Assembly (NCBI RefSeq): GCF_036320965.1
Contig: NC_092236.1
Span: 21,200,518 to 21,264,517 of the forward strand
From: Panulirus ornatus
Lineage: Eukaryota; Arthropoda; Malacostraca; Decapoda; Palinuridae
Direction: 5' to 3'
Length of the DNA stretch: 64,000 nucleotides
Shown here: positions 23,840 through 37,585 of the stretch, piece by piece
Layout: each line of letters begins with the position of its first letter
How positions within the stretch are numbered: the stretch's first letter is position 1
Program-made: the position numbers and the translations under genes
Notes under the pieces: model-generated
Seen by the model: the letters and a program-made list of their open reading frames with translations, nothing else
The model's database searches: none
What the model was told of the DNA's origin: nothing

Positions 23840-26800
23840 ACTCTTGCTCCTCTCCACTTCTTCAATTAGAGGATGAAGAAGACGAGATTAGCACAAAAAG
23901 ACTGCTAGAGGAGGCGTGGACGGAGGAGGTGACGGTGGAGAACAGCTACAAGGGGCCACACCTGGCTACCCCTCTCACCACCGACTCCATACACCAGCTG
24001 GTGGACGCCTTCAAGAAGAAGAAGGTCAGTGTCATGACCTTACGATTCCGAGACCAGAGCTGCACAGGTAGAGGCTCAGTTTAACAGTTTCCTCCCAACA
24101 TTCAGATGTTCCACAACTTCTATAATACTATTGAGATTTGCGTTTCCTGTTGATTGTGGCACTAAAATGCTTTTGAGGTAAACGAAGTAAAATGACAATT
24201 TCATATTAGTACTACAGACACTACTTCACCCATCGTTTTCCATAGCTTCACACATCCTCCTCCACCAGTCACTTCACCAGTCACTCCTGACCAATCACAA
24301 CCCATTAATCTCAAATGATCACTGAAACTAATCACTTTCCGCCAATCCCTTCGACTATAACTCGGTTCCCATCACGTCACTTGTGAATCTCTCTCTTCGG
24401 TTAATCCATTATTCATATCGTAGTGACGGACTGTTTACATGAATTAAGTAACGGAAGCAGACCCAGAGAACTTCCGAGACGAATTTCATCCAGTCTTTAA
24501 AAAGTCCGGGTGATATTCCATTATGGTCCATGAAGTTTTAGGATACTGATAATCACTGTAGCTGTGAATGATATCTGAAGCACGTTTTCTAACTCGCCCA
24601 CCTTGAAGGGTTACGTTAACACACAACGATATTCTAGTAGCCTGAAAAAGCATTGTTCGGAAGAGCGGCTATTTGGCATTCAGTCCAACTTTGTGAGGCA
24701 AATGATGGTTCTGGTGTACCCAAGACGAGTCACCATACATAGGCCACATGCATAGTGAGAGTGTATGTGGCCTTAAAACTATCTTTAACACCTGAAAGTG
24801 TTAAAGATTCTATCGGTTGGTGGATGTAACTTACGTTGACGCCCTTGATGACCCTGGCAGTCAATACTCCTAAAGCTGAACCCAAACAACCAACCAGCGA
24901 GTCACCGAGACCAATATGTCCTATTACCCATAGTCGTACACTTCCGTCATCTGCCGCAAGCATTACGAACATCAAGGGTAGTTTCCCCTCTCACTCACCC
25001 GTTACAAAGCTGTACACACCTGCTGTATACGAACATTTCTCAGTAATGTCTCAGAAAGAGAGCGCAAGCGTTCTAAGAGATTGATTTTGACGACAGTGGA
25101 TTCCTTACATTCTGTGGAGATGAGACAGAATAAGGGATTTGAGGTTTAGCATCTCCCACTTCTACACATTTAGGTCCCCACAAAGTGGGCAGGGCTTTGA
25201 AACAGAGGAAGATTGTAGGAAAAATAACTCTCTGTATCAGCATTTTAGAGCATAAGAAATCAATAGGAAGTCCTTTCGTCAAAACCTGCCACCTAGTGCG
25301 GGAGGGACGCTTCCAGTGTCCCGATGTATTTTGTGAATGTCTAGCAAACAACCGAAGAAAAACCTCATATCAAGTGTTATTCTGCTTATAGATCGATCTA
25401 AATACCGAATGAAGCTGTAATGTAACTAGAGACCTTTCCTGTGGAGTGTAGTTATGGCTGATTACCTATAACGTCAATACATTCCACTAGATATCACTAA
25501 GCCTCGTACCGTTTGAACCAGAATGAATCCGAGTTTTGCAAATATTTATGGGTCAAATTACTGTATAATGGATCTTTCCCACAGCGGGTCAGATTGTGAT
25601 ATCTCAGTAGGGCACAAATGATGCACAGCGCCGTCAAGTGGAGTACGTCTTTATGATAACAGTGGTCTTCAAAGATGAATAGAAATAACATGTTATCCGT
25701 AGCGATATAACTAAGAAGTTATCTTTTTAAAGACAGGTTCTTCTCTTCCCCAAAATTCGTACTTTTCCCTTGATCCTTCTTTCTCCCTTTCATTGATATC
25801 CCTTGATGTGGACTTTTGCCCGTGACTAGAGCCTCCAACGTAAAAAAAAAGTTGATGATAATCTTCTATTTGTTGGTATTTCTAACAATTAGTATTTTAT
25901 TATCCTCTAACCCCAAATATTCCTTTCATCTCGTAACCTTACCCCTAACGAGTTACGTAATATCAAAAGATACGTCAAAGAGTGAAAATGGAAAATCTGA
26001 CACTCTTAAAGCAATCTTTGCGCAGACACCAACGATTTCATGAAGTAGAAGAGAGATCATGAACGTAGTGAGCGCGCGCACTCTCGCATTACCCAGTTCC
26101 CATCATCATTTTCCCTCTGCAAGGTTCTACACATCCCCCACAAGTACAATGATCAACACTATCTACCCGTCCGTTACAGCTACTCCACGCGCTGCAAGCC
26201 TCTACTTATCCCCACAAGTACAATGATCAACACTATTTACCCGTCCGTTACAGCTACTCCACGCACTGCAAGCCTCTACTTATCCCCACAAGTACAATGA
26301 TCAATAGTATCTACCCGTCCGTTACAGCCACTCCACGCGAGGTATGTGTACCTAGTGCTGCGGGAGAGTGTGAGGGTACTGAGGCAGCGCGCCACCATCT
26401 GCCACGCTTCCACTGCCATCTCCGGCCAGATCACTGTCGTGGGCGACCTGCACGGCAAACTGGACGACCTCCTCACTATCCTCTATAAGGTTAGCGTTCT
26501 CTTTGAAGAAATATTGAAGACTTTTACGACATAATTTTCCCATTCTATGTCTTCCATATAAGGTCGGTTGACTTTGACGACCTCCTCCCAAAGACTTTTC
26601 TTTTTTAAGTGATTTTTTTCCCCAGTTATTTACATTCAAACCCAGTAAGATAATCTTAAATAATCTTGATAGCTTTTACCAAGTCAATTGTCTCCTTGAC
26701 TTGGTCGTTTATTCTTACGATCAAGTTGAAATCCTGATAGTCCTTTGGAGTATTGCTAACAATTAGCGTGGTAAGGAAGGGATCGTCCGCTACATTGTCG

Positions 26801-27866
26801 CTCTAATCATCTGCCTAACCCCTTACAGAACGGGCTGCCCTCTACCGACAACCCATACGTGTTCAACGGGGACTTCGTGGACCGCGGCCGCAAGTCTATG
26901 GAGGTGATACTGCTGTTGCTGGCTCTGGTCGTCGTCTTCCCTGCGGAGGTTTACCTCAACCGTGGCAACCATGAGGACATGGTCATGAACGCCAGGTGGG
27001 TCGAGTAGCAACCTGATTCAGTAGCGAGGCAGGTAATGCAAATTATATAACCATTAATATGCGAGCTCTGCCACACGACGAAACTTGTCATGAATATTAC
27101 GTACCTTACCATGACTAAGCGCGCTTTCTTTACCACTCGAGAAAATGTAGTTCTGAATAAGCTCGCTGTCCTTGCACTCAAACGGAACTAAGCCATGAAT
27201 ACCGGCGATGTTTACCAGTGATCACAGCGTCTTTCGTCGTCACACTGGTGACGTTCGAACTTAAAGCGATATCTTACACGTAAACCATACTGACGGATCG
27301 AAATCTGTTGCAAAAGTTAGAGAGCACATAGGCAGTCAAACGCAAGTTCCTTTGCTGCACACATGATACAAAGACAGTCAGTGCTGGTGTACAGTGTAGG
27401 GGGCCCTACTAAGTCCATACCTAATTCATTGTCTCCTCCAGGTATGGCTTCTGCAAGGAGGTCAGCCGAAAGTATAAGGTAAGTCTGGTGCTCAAGAAGG
27501 TAAGCCTGTTATTATAAAAACCAAGTTTTCAGATGGTTTTTGCTGCATTATAGGAAAGATGAGAAAAGTGTCATAGATATGTTTGATATTGAGGATAATG
27601 TGTCTGTCAGTAACGAAATAGAGGAATACAGTGTTGGTTGGAAATGGGTCCATTCTTTGTGACAGTATGTCCAGTATTTATGAATTTTAGTCTTTGCCTT
27701 CACAATAATTCGTATTACTGAGAATATCAAGGGGGCTGCTTCATTTCAGTGGTGCTTCACCTCGCAATGATGATTTTTACGTTTACAAAATGGACAGAGT
27801 TCCAGCAGTAAATCTGAAATTTGGAATCCTTCCAACGATAAGTTTTTGCGGTTATGATTCCCTTCC

Positions 27867-27950
<84 letters not shown>

Positions 27951-30900
27951 CTCTCTCTCTCTCTCTCCTAATGGTAGTCACCCCGAGTCTCCCTCCACCA
28001 GGCTCCGCATGGCCCCAGGATCCTGCGGCTGCTGGAGGAGGTGTACCGCTGGCTGCCATTTGCTACCGTCATCGACAACAAGGTGCTGGTGGTTCATGGC
28101 GGTATATCAATCGACATCGACCTCAAATCCATAGCTACCGTCGACAGGAGCAAGGTCTTCCATTTCTTACTGTTATCCCCATCATAATCATCTTCCCCAA
28201 ACTTTCTGGTAGTAAATACAAAAATCTCAGTCACCCCTGAGGAATATATTCATCGTCTTTAACAGTTAACAAAACCAGCCTAGCTGTACTTGGCAGGGAT
28301 TAGTCGTCTGTCTTCGGTACAGTTAAGACAGTCATATCTGTCGCTGTCCCTTCACCTTCAACTTTACAATATTAGTTGGTTTGTCTTAAAGTTACATCAC
28401 CACGAAGAACTTCAGAACTTTCACCACTGGGCAAACGGAAAAAAAGGACATGCTAATACGGGATATTACTAATCCAGGACACGCTCACCTGAGATATCAT
28501 TTACATATACTACAAGCAGTAGATGTCAGCACCATAGGATATATAAACTCGTTTCGCCTTTAACAAAGGACCTTCGGTTTCCGGACACTAGTAACTGGTG
28601 ATGGGACATCAAAAGAAAACGCATTTATCATTCACATCAGTAATACAAAGCACAGAGACCTGGATCACCTGGATCACCTGGACAAACATTCTACTTAAAC
28701 ACTTCATACTCCAGTACATCCAAGAATAGGCTGTTAAGTAACATGAAGTTATACGGACCTGGAACACCGTCGACAGTGGATAAGGTATAGGAAGCCATTA
28801 ATAACAACAGACATAAACTTAGACCAGGTAGAGATACCGAGCAGAATTATCAAGACAGGAGCAGATGGAGTTGTCTTTTTCCGGTGTTCGACGGACAGGC
28901 CTAACCAGAACAGAGTGAACAGGGAGACTCGAGATGTGACACCAGTAACGTGGGTCATACGACCATCGGAATCCAGTAACACAGGACGAACGACCGTCGG
29001 GCACCAGCAACACAGGGCGTACGGCCGTCGGAAACCAGTAACACAGGACGTACGACCATCGGAAACCAGTAACACAGGACGTACGGCCGTCGGAAACCAG
29101 TAACACAGGACGTACGGCCGTCGGAAACCAGTAACACAGGACGTACGACAGTCGGAAACCAGTAACACAGGACGTGCGACCGTCGGGCACCAGTAACACA
29201 GGGCGCACAGCCGTCGGAAACCAGTAACACATGACGTACGGCCGTCGGAAAGCAGTAACACAGGACGTACGACCGTCGGAAACCAGTAACACAGGACATA
29301 CGACCGTCGGAAACCAGTAACACACGACGTACGGAAGTCGAAAACCAGTAACACAGGACGTACGACAATCGGAAACCAGTAACACAGGACATACGACCGT
29401 CGGAAACCAGTAACAAAGGACGTGAGGAAGTCGGAAACCAATAACACTGGACGTGTGGAAGTCGGAAACTAGTAACACAGGACGTACGGCCGTCGGAAAC
29501 CACTAACACAGGACGTACGACCGTCGGAAACCAGTAACACAGGGCGTACGACCATCGGAAACCAGTACCACAGGACCTACGACTGTCGGAAACCAGTAAC
29601 GCAGGACATTGCACCGTCGGAGAACAATAACATACTACCATGAGATGAAAATTCAGCAAGTGATTTACAGAACGCTAGTCGTATAGTACAGCAGAATAGG
29701 ATGACAGAGGAGTGATATTTTTTTTATGTTCAATGAAGGCATTTTGTAAGAGGTTTGAAGTTGTGGCCAGAGTCGTTAAGCATCGCGGGATGATGATTTA
29801 CCTTTGTGTGCAAAGTCAAAAGTGAAGCTTGTAGAGTGTAAACCTATGTTCATTCTAACTCTCCAGAAGGAATTAAGGATGAAGTATATTTGAATGATTC
29901 GAGGATCATTTGGGCTAAACATATTCCACAGATGTGGGTACTGGGTTGAAGATGATACATACGTACACACATACAGACAGAAAGACACAGACGGAAAAAA
30001 AAAGAAAACTAGATTGTGGAAAGTTAGAAGCGAACGTAAGGATTCAGGACACCACAACCACATCAGAGATACGTGGGTCACTACCAGCGGAAGCAGTTTA
30101 CTTATTTCAAGAATTACTCGGTAGCAGTTTTTCAGGAACTGGTTAAAGCTCTAGTAGTAATTAATATCCATTATGACACATAACGAGATTATGAAGTAAT
30201 GTAGAAATACGTAGCTAGAGCAGAGACACTCCTCTGACCTGTGTTTCTTCATCACCTCATTGTCTCCGTGACTTAGTGCTAATACTCAGCTGAAATTACT
30301 AGCAGAATCAAGACTTTAAGTTCGCGTTATTTAAGAGTAATGTCGGGGATATCCGAAAAGAATATTTAAGATTTTCCCCCAATAATGATATTCAACGAAG
30401 ACTTTTACCCGGAAAACTGACGAAAGTAAGAAAAGAGAAAAAGAATAACATGTTACGTCCTTGTCAAGATTTCATGACGATATCCTTAATAATTACGGTA
30501 TAAGAACACCATTTACCTGGACCATCTAAATATTCATAAGGGTTTTGTTCGGTCGACGGCAAACAAGCCAAATACCCCAGTGGTACTAACTCGCAAGTAA
30601 ACATTATGTGTGCATGTTGAATGTGTTTCTTTAGTACATGTTTCTGTTATGCTTCGTGCAGTACACCAGCGTGCTGAGGACTCCGACGGCCAGACTGTCT
30701 GACGATGCCGATGGTACAGAGGATGACGCCACAGACGAGCCAGAGGCCTGCAGGGAGGTCCGTATCTTCACCGCCACCTATGAGTGGAAGCAGGTCAGTA
30801 CGGTCGGCCACCTACCGATATCACTAATCAGTGGTAGCTAGTCTTTCCGGCGCTCCTTCGCCTCCATCACCAATCAGTGGTAGCATGTCTTTATAGCTCA

Positions 30901-33900
30901 CTTTTACCTTCCGTCACATGCCACTATCATGTCACCACCACCATAGAAGTATGTTGTTCTAAGACCCCCCCCCTCCCCCAAGCTCCGTCACCTACCAGTG
31001 TAAGGAGGTCAGTACAGGTCTTCCCCGCCACCTACCAGTGGTAGCAGGTCAGTACAAAGTCTTTCCCGCCTTCTGCCAGTAGAAGCATGTCAGTGCAGGC
31101 CTTCCCCGCTACTTGACAGTGGAAGCAGGTCAGTCCACAGATCCTCCTCAGGACGGTATAGCTTTCGTCAACAGTTGAAAAACGGAAGCAGAGCAGTACA
31201 GAGCCTTCACTTGTATCTACGAGTGGAAGCAAACAATTGAGTACAGTCTCTTTAACGCCAGATATGCCAGTGATAATGGGTCAGCACTGGCTCACTGGCG
31301 CTCTCTGATGCAGACAGCCCGTCAGTACGTCTACTCCAACGATATGAAAAATGATTCCTGTAGTCACTGCCATAACCCACTGTGAAGGTATCAACGTTTG
31401 ATAAATCAACAGGACTACTTACTCAAGTACGCTATGCTTGTAAACTGTTACTTTTTGCCGTATACTTAACACATCTTACGATCATGGTCACATATCCACC
31501 TGTCTTCTTACAGGTTAAAGTTTCAACTCTGCAAAAGTCATACATAAGTTATTAACTGTGTTCAACTTGTCGTGCCCATCTCTTATAGAGTACAGTTCTA
31601 CACTTGGTAAACAATGTAAAGGTTACTAAGAAATATCCTTTTACGCATATAGCGTATCGTAATCATTATCTCATACTTCTCACATGCAGGTCAGAAAACA
31701 CCGTCTTTAACGTGTTCCACATTTTACATCAGGAGGTCAATTAAGTCTATTTACGTCTCCCTTCCCTAAGTGCTCTATCAACAACCCCATCACATGTGCG
31801 TATCAACGCTGTTAATCACCTGAGTGCCATGTCTTTGTTGCTTCACACTTTCACATCCACTGTCTTGGGGAATTACGTTCTTTCTCCTTCGTAAGTACTG
31901 GACCTGGAATGGAGAAAACACTACTACCCTAAAATGACTTGAAAGCTACAAAAGATCGCGTAACCTCCATCCTCCTTCCTCCTTCCATCAGGTGCTAGAC
32001 CTGCTGTGGAGTGACCCCCAGACCCACCAGGGATGTCGACCCAACTCCTTCAGGGGCGGCGGCAGCTACTTCGGTCCGGACATCACCCGTGACTTCCACA
32101 AGAAACATGGCCTCTCTCTCCTCATCCGCTCCCACGAATGTAAACCGGAGGGCTACGAATTTACCCACAACAACATGGTCAGTCAGGAGTTTGCTCATAA
32201 CCATATATCTAGTACTGTTTCTAATACACAACCCCTTCAGTAGACTAAGCACAACACAGTTAGCACTTTACGTGCAACACAATATGCAACAGTTTACATC
32301 ATCGTGATAAACAGTAAGCTCACCAAAAAGCCCTCAATGGTTTATTCATTACAACTTTTAATAGTTTACCGAACATAACACCCTCATCTACCTCTTAAAG
32401 CCATTTAGAATGGATACTCACAACATCACTGGGAGTTTACCCATGTCAAAAATATCTGTAGTAACCTTCTTTGAAGCCCACACTAACCTATTCATTACTC
32501 TATCCTTAGAAGTTTACCCCATAAAAAGTGTTTTACCCTTTATAATACCTACAGTGAATCAATGACTACAGAATATGGCAAATAAACAATAACACAACAG
32601 CAACTAGTCGATGTCCCACGCCTTACAGAAATTATCATCACAAAATCTAAGGTAATTTTTGTATACACAACTCATTCATTCAGCATCTACAACACATCAA
32701 ACAACAGTCTGACCATTACAATCTCCATCCATCAGTTACCCAACGCAGTACCCATCGCATTTCCTCCAATACAGAGTCCAAATACATAACATCTACATTA
32801 GTTAACACTTTGCAAATTCTGCGTTTACCCACCGTTCGTTATATGAACAGTTAGTCTCAGTAAAACCCACAACAGTTTATCACAGAAATACACAGGTCAG
32901 TAATCCCAGGACTGAATTTACCTATGCTGGATGGCAAATAGTTTACTGATATTAAAGATCGAATATCTACCACATACATTGCAGTTTACTTACAACATGA
33001 TTATAGTTTTTACCCTGATCACCCAAGTAGCTGAACAATACATATCAAAGCAATGACTTAACCTTATAATGACATATAAAGCTCATTGATATACACTGTA
33101 ATGCGATACCGGAGACGTGAAGCATTGTATTTCTTCCTCAGTGTCTGACGATCTTCTCAGCGTCCAACTACTACGAGGCCGGCAGCAACCGAGGCGCCTA
33201 CGTCAAGCTCCAGGGGCCAAACCTTGAGCCCCACTTCGTCCAGTACACCGCAGATATGAAGTGAGTCGTTCGCTCCCCATCCACCCTCCAAAAGGTCAGG
33301 GATCTTTGAAATACTGTGACGGTAAAGTTAGGAGGCCAAATTTACGTTTATGTTTGGTGGTTAGGTTGAGCTATGTGTGTGAGAAAGCAAACATGCCTTC
33401 CAAGAAATCATTTAAGTTAGACCCCCTTTCACGGCATTGTTAAGTTTTCCATCCCACTCCTTCGAACACCCAGTCAATATTCCACTTGTAAGTTACACTG
33501 GACAGATCATGTTGCGCTGATTCCACATGATCAGATAAGATAAGCAATTCTTTATGAGTCAGCATACTCAGGGTCAGGTAACTGTATTACTGTCTGTCGG
33601 TATCTTTTTGTTTGTCTTGTCTCGTTAGACATTGAACCTTCACCGAGTTTATCAAACATTTCTACCAGTTCTGAGCTATTTTCCTTCTTCTGCAGGACAC
33701 TAAGCACAGAATGTATGTGGAAGCACTGTGGTGTGGTAACAAGGGAGAACTCTGCACAGCTTGACGCTCTTCACCACTGTGACGCAACAGTTCATGATGA
33801 TATCGTCGAAACATATTCTATGACCCTACTTTACATCCTTCATGATCATACTCACGACGTTGTGCTTCACTTTTTCATGATCGTCTTCCATCTTTCATAA

Positions 33901-36900
33901 CTCGTTTCCCTGTGCGACTTGGCCCACCGTTCTTCACGACCTCTCATTCAATTTTCATGATATTATCCTCTTCCCTTCATTATCACCTCATATATCTTCT
34001 CTATGACAGTGTCCTCAGTCTTTCATCACTTCGTACTCAGCCCTTTATGACATGGACTCCTGGTTCCTGACCAGAGATTTGCCGACAGATCACGGAAGCT
34101 GACCATCCGAGAGCGTGTGGGGAGGATGGAGACGTCAGCCTTCAGGGAGCTTCGAGGGCAGATCATCGCCTCCAGGTCCAGGCTTTTGGGAGCCTTCCAG
34201 TGCAAGGATAAGGACAAGACAGGTAGGTCTCTAGATGGTTCTTGGTAGCTCCCATTAGAAGGATAAGGACGAGGCCGGTCAGGTAAAGGATCCAGTCAGT
34301 CATGTTGTTGAAAGTTAACGATAAATTCAATCAAGATTTAGGCTTTCTGAGATCTTCAGTGGTAAGACAAGGCAAAGGAAGTTACATCTTAGGACTCCTG
34401 TCCCTTTGATATTTACCTCTTCCTAAAGTCTTTGAATCCCTCCTTAAGTCCCATAGCCTTAGACATCATGAAATCTCACAGTCTTCTCACTAATCACCAG
34501 TATGGCTTCTATAAGGCGAGATCCACTGGTGATATTCTATTCTATCCTCCTCATGTCTGGTCATCATTCCCGAAAGATTGTGGGGAGTCCATGTGTAACT
34601 GTCCTTGACATATCCAAAGCTCTTGACAGGGTGTTGCACAGGAGACTTATCTCTAAGCTACCATTTTCTGGCTTCCCACCCTTACATTGTTCTCTCATTG
34701 TTCTAGCTTCCTCTCTAGTCGATCTATTTTCGTGGTTACTGATGGATCAGCTTCTCCCTCTTATTCCATCAACAGCGGTGTTCTTCAAGGTTCTGTCCTG
34801 TCCCCAACACTTTTCTCCCCTTCATCAACGACTTCCTCTCCTCCACAAATAACCAAGCGCACTCATACGCTGATGAATCAATTCTGCGTTCCTCCACATC
34901 CTTCAATTCTGCTCCTTCTCTCGCACGATCGGCTTCTAGTCTCGACACAACTTCCTCAACGAACTCAGATTTGGACAGGACATCTGAGTGAGATATTAAA
35001 TCTAATGCCTGCAAGACCCAGTTTCTAACAATCTCTCTATTGAAAACTCCTCACAACTCTCGTCTCTCCTTTGATGGTTTTGTAATTCCATCTTTAAACT
35101 CAATTAACATTAAAGAAATAGCTAAGTCTGCCTCTAAGAAACTGGGAGTCCTGTTTACATGTCGAAATTTCTTATCTTCTGAACATATGGTTTATAATCC
35201 CGAGAGTTGGCTGCTTGTGTTCCCCACCACAAGCTAGGCCACGCGATACTCGGCACGCTGTTGCATCGCAAGATTACTATGCGGCCGTTGGCAACTCAAG
35301 GGTGGGCCGCTTTGACAACTGTTTCTTCCCCTGCTTTTCCAAGCTTCGGAGCTCTCAATAACTTTGACTTTGCATATCTTAAAAGACAGGTGTTTCACTT
35401 CCTCCAGTGATCATAGATATTTTCTCGTCTCTTCTTTTTCCTTTTCATAATAATCCTCTCCATATTTCAATGAAGGCTCGGCCGCAGTGTAGACTTTTGT
35501 CCGTGACTGGAGCCTCCAACAGAGAAGATACAAATAAACGGATGGAACCATGGAAGCGGAAGTGGATCATAGGGTGGGGGAGGGGGCGAAAATTCTGGGG
35601 GCCTTGAAGAATGTATGGAAGTCGAGAACATTATCTCGGAAAGCAAAAATGGGTATGTTTGAAGGAATAGTGGTTCCAACAATGTTGTATGGTTGCGAGG
35701 CGTGGGCTATGGATAGAGTTGTGCGCAGGAGGATGGATGTGCTGGAAATGAGATGTTTGAGGACAATGTGTGGTGTGAGGTGGTTTGATCGAGTGAGTAA
35801 CGTAAGGGTAAGAGAGATGTGTGGAAATAAAAAGAGCGTGGTTGAGAGAGCAGAAGAGGGTGTTTTGAAGTGGTTTGGGCACATGGAGAGAATGAGTGAG
35901 GAAAGATTGACCAAGAGGATATATGTGTCGGAGGTGGAGGGAACGAGGAGAAGAGGGAGACCAAATTGGAGGTGGAAAGATGGAGTGAAAAAGATTTTGT
36001 GTGATCGGGGCCTGAACATGCAGGAGGGTGAAAGGAGGGCAAGGAATAGAGTGAATTGGAGCGATGTGGTATACCTGGGGTTGACGTGCTGTCAGTGGAT
36101 TGAATCAAGGCATGTGAAGCGTCTGGGGTAAACCATGGAAAGCTGTGTAGGTATGTATATTTGTGTGTGTGGACGTATGTATATACATGTGTATGGGGGG
36201 GGGGGGGTGGGCATTTCTTTCGTCTGTTTCCTTGCGCTACCTCGCAAACGCGGGAGACAGCGACAAAGTATAATAAAAAAAAAAAAAGTCAATATTCTGA
36301 CTCTAAAGACAAGGACACCAAAATTCCCGGTATTTGATAAGTTTGCGCTACCTGGAAATTTCTGATGAAAGGCTAAGTCCTGAATCATGAAAGGCATAGC
36401 CCTGGATTTTTGTTGCCTTTTAACAAAAGAATGTTAATCAAAGCAGGGAAGTCTGGCGTTAATGAGGCAAAACAAGGTGTGCACCTGAGGCGCTGAATAA
36501 ATATTTTCTCAGTCTTTTCTATGAAATAGCATGTGACATTTTCTACTCCTCCCGCAGGATATATCAGCGTTGGAGACTGGGTGGAGGTGATGGAGCGGGA
36601 GAGCCACCTGAACCTTCCCTGGCGTGTACTGAAGGATAAGCTGGTGACCCTTCACCCCACCACGGGCCAGGTCGACTACCAGAGCACCTTCAGCGACGAT
36701 GACTTCAAAAGCGACCTGAACATTAAGGCGAGTTAGAGTGTGGTTGTGGTCATCAATGTCGTCTTGAACTGTCGTGTGGGTCCTTAAATTGGAGGTTACG
36801 ATGATGTAGTCTTTATATTTGGAACTGCAGATGGGTAATCGCTTCCCATAGCCTATGGGTTGAATTCTAATCCCATAGAACATCCAAACTTATTATTTGA

Positions 36901-37159
36901 CCTTGTGAACAATATGCTAGTTTTTTCCAGCGGTTTTGTGTGTATTTAAGCTACATCATGAAGGTGACCTGGTTAGTTTAGCTTCATGTCTATGCTGCAA
37001 GAAGATAACAGCCTGTGGCTAAGGCGCTCAGCGTAGACGCTAGTGACATGAATGCTTCCCCACCCTCCAGCCTTGCTCCCAGCAGCTCATTAAGGACGTT
37101 AATATCCATTCAGTGTCTTGAGAATTTTTAACACAAACGTGAAGTTAAAGGGTATGGAC

Positions 37160-37208
<49 letters not shown>

Positions 37209-37527
37209 GCTAGTGACGATCCATATGTTACGGGAGGTGACGTAATAAGCTATACGAGGCAGTGACGAAGGTTAACGTAGTTGTAACACAGAGGTAACAC
37301 AGTAGGTACGAAAGGTAACATATGTAGTCATTACGTAGGGTATTCAGGCGAAATGACATGATAGTTACATGAAGTGACGTAGTAGTTACTTGAAGTGATG
37401 TAGTAGTTAAATGAGGTGACAAGCTGTTACAAGAGGTAAAGAGAAAGGGTCTCTACACTTTTTGACGGTTTCATTATCGACGGTTCCACAGGTGGTAGAT
37501 ACAAATATCTCCACCTTTATCATAGCA

Positions 37528-37585
<58 letters not shown>

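Noticed and set aside
28749..29659. Open frames of 219-234 codons on the minus strand
   Set aside because: They are produced by a 31-bp tandem repeat with no stop codon in any of three frames; the translation is a 31-residue periodic artefact.
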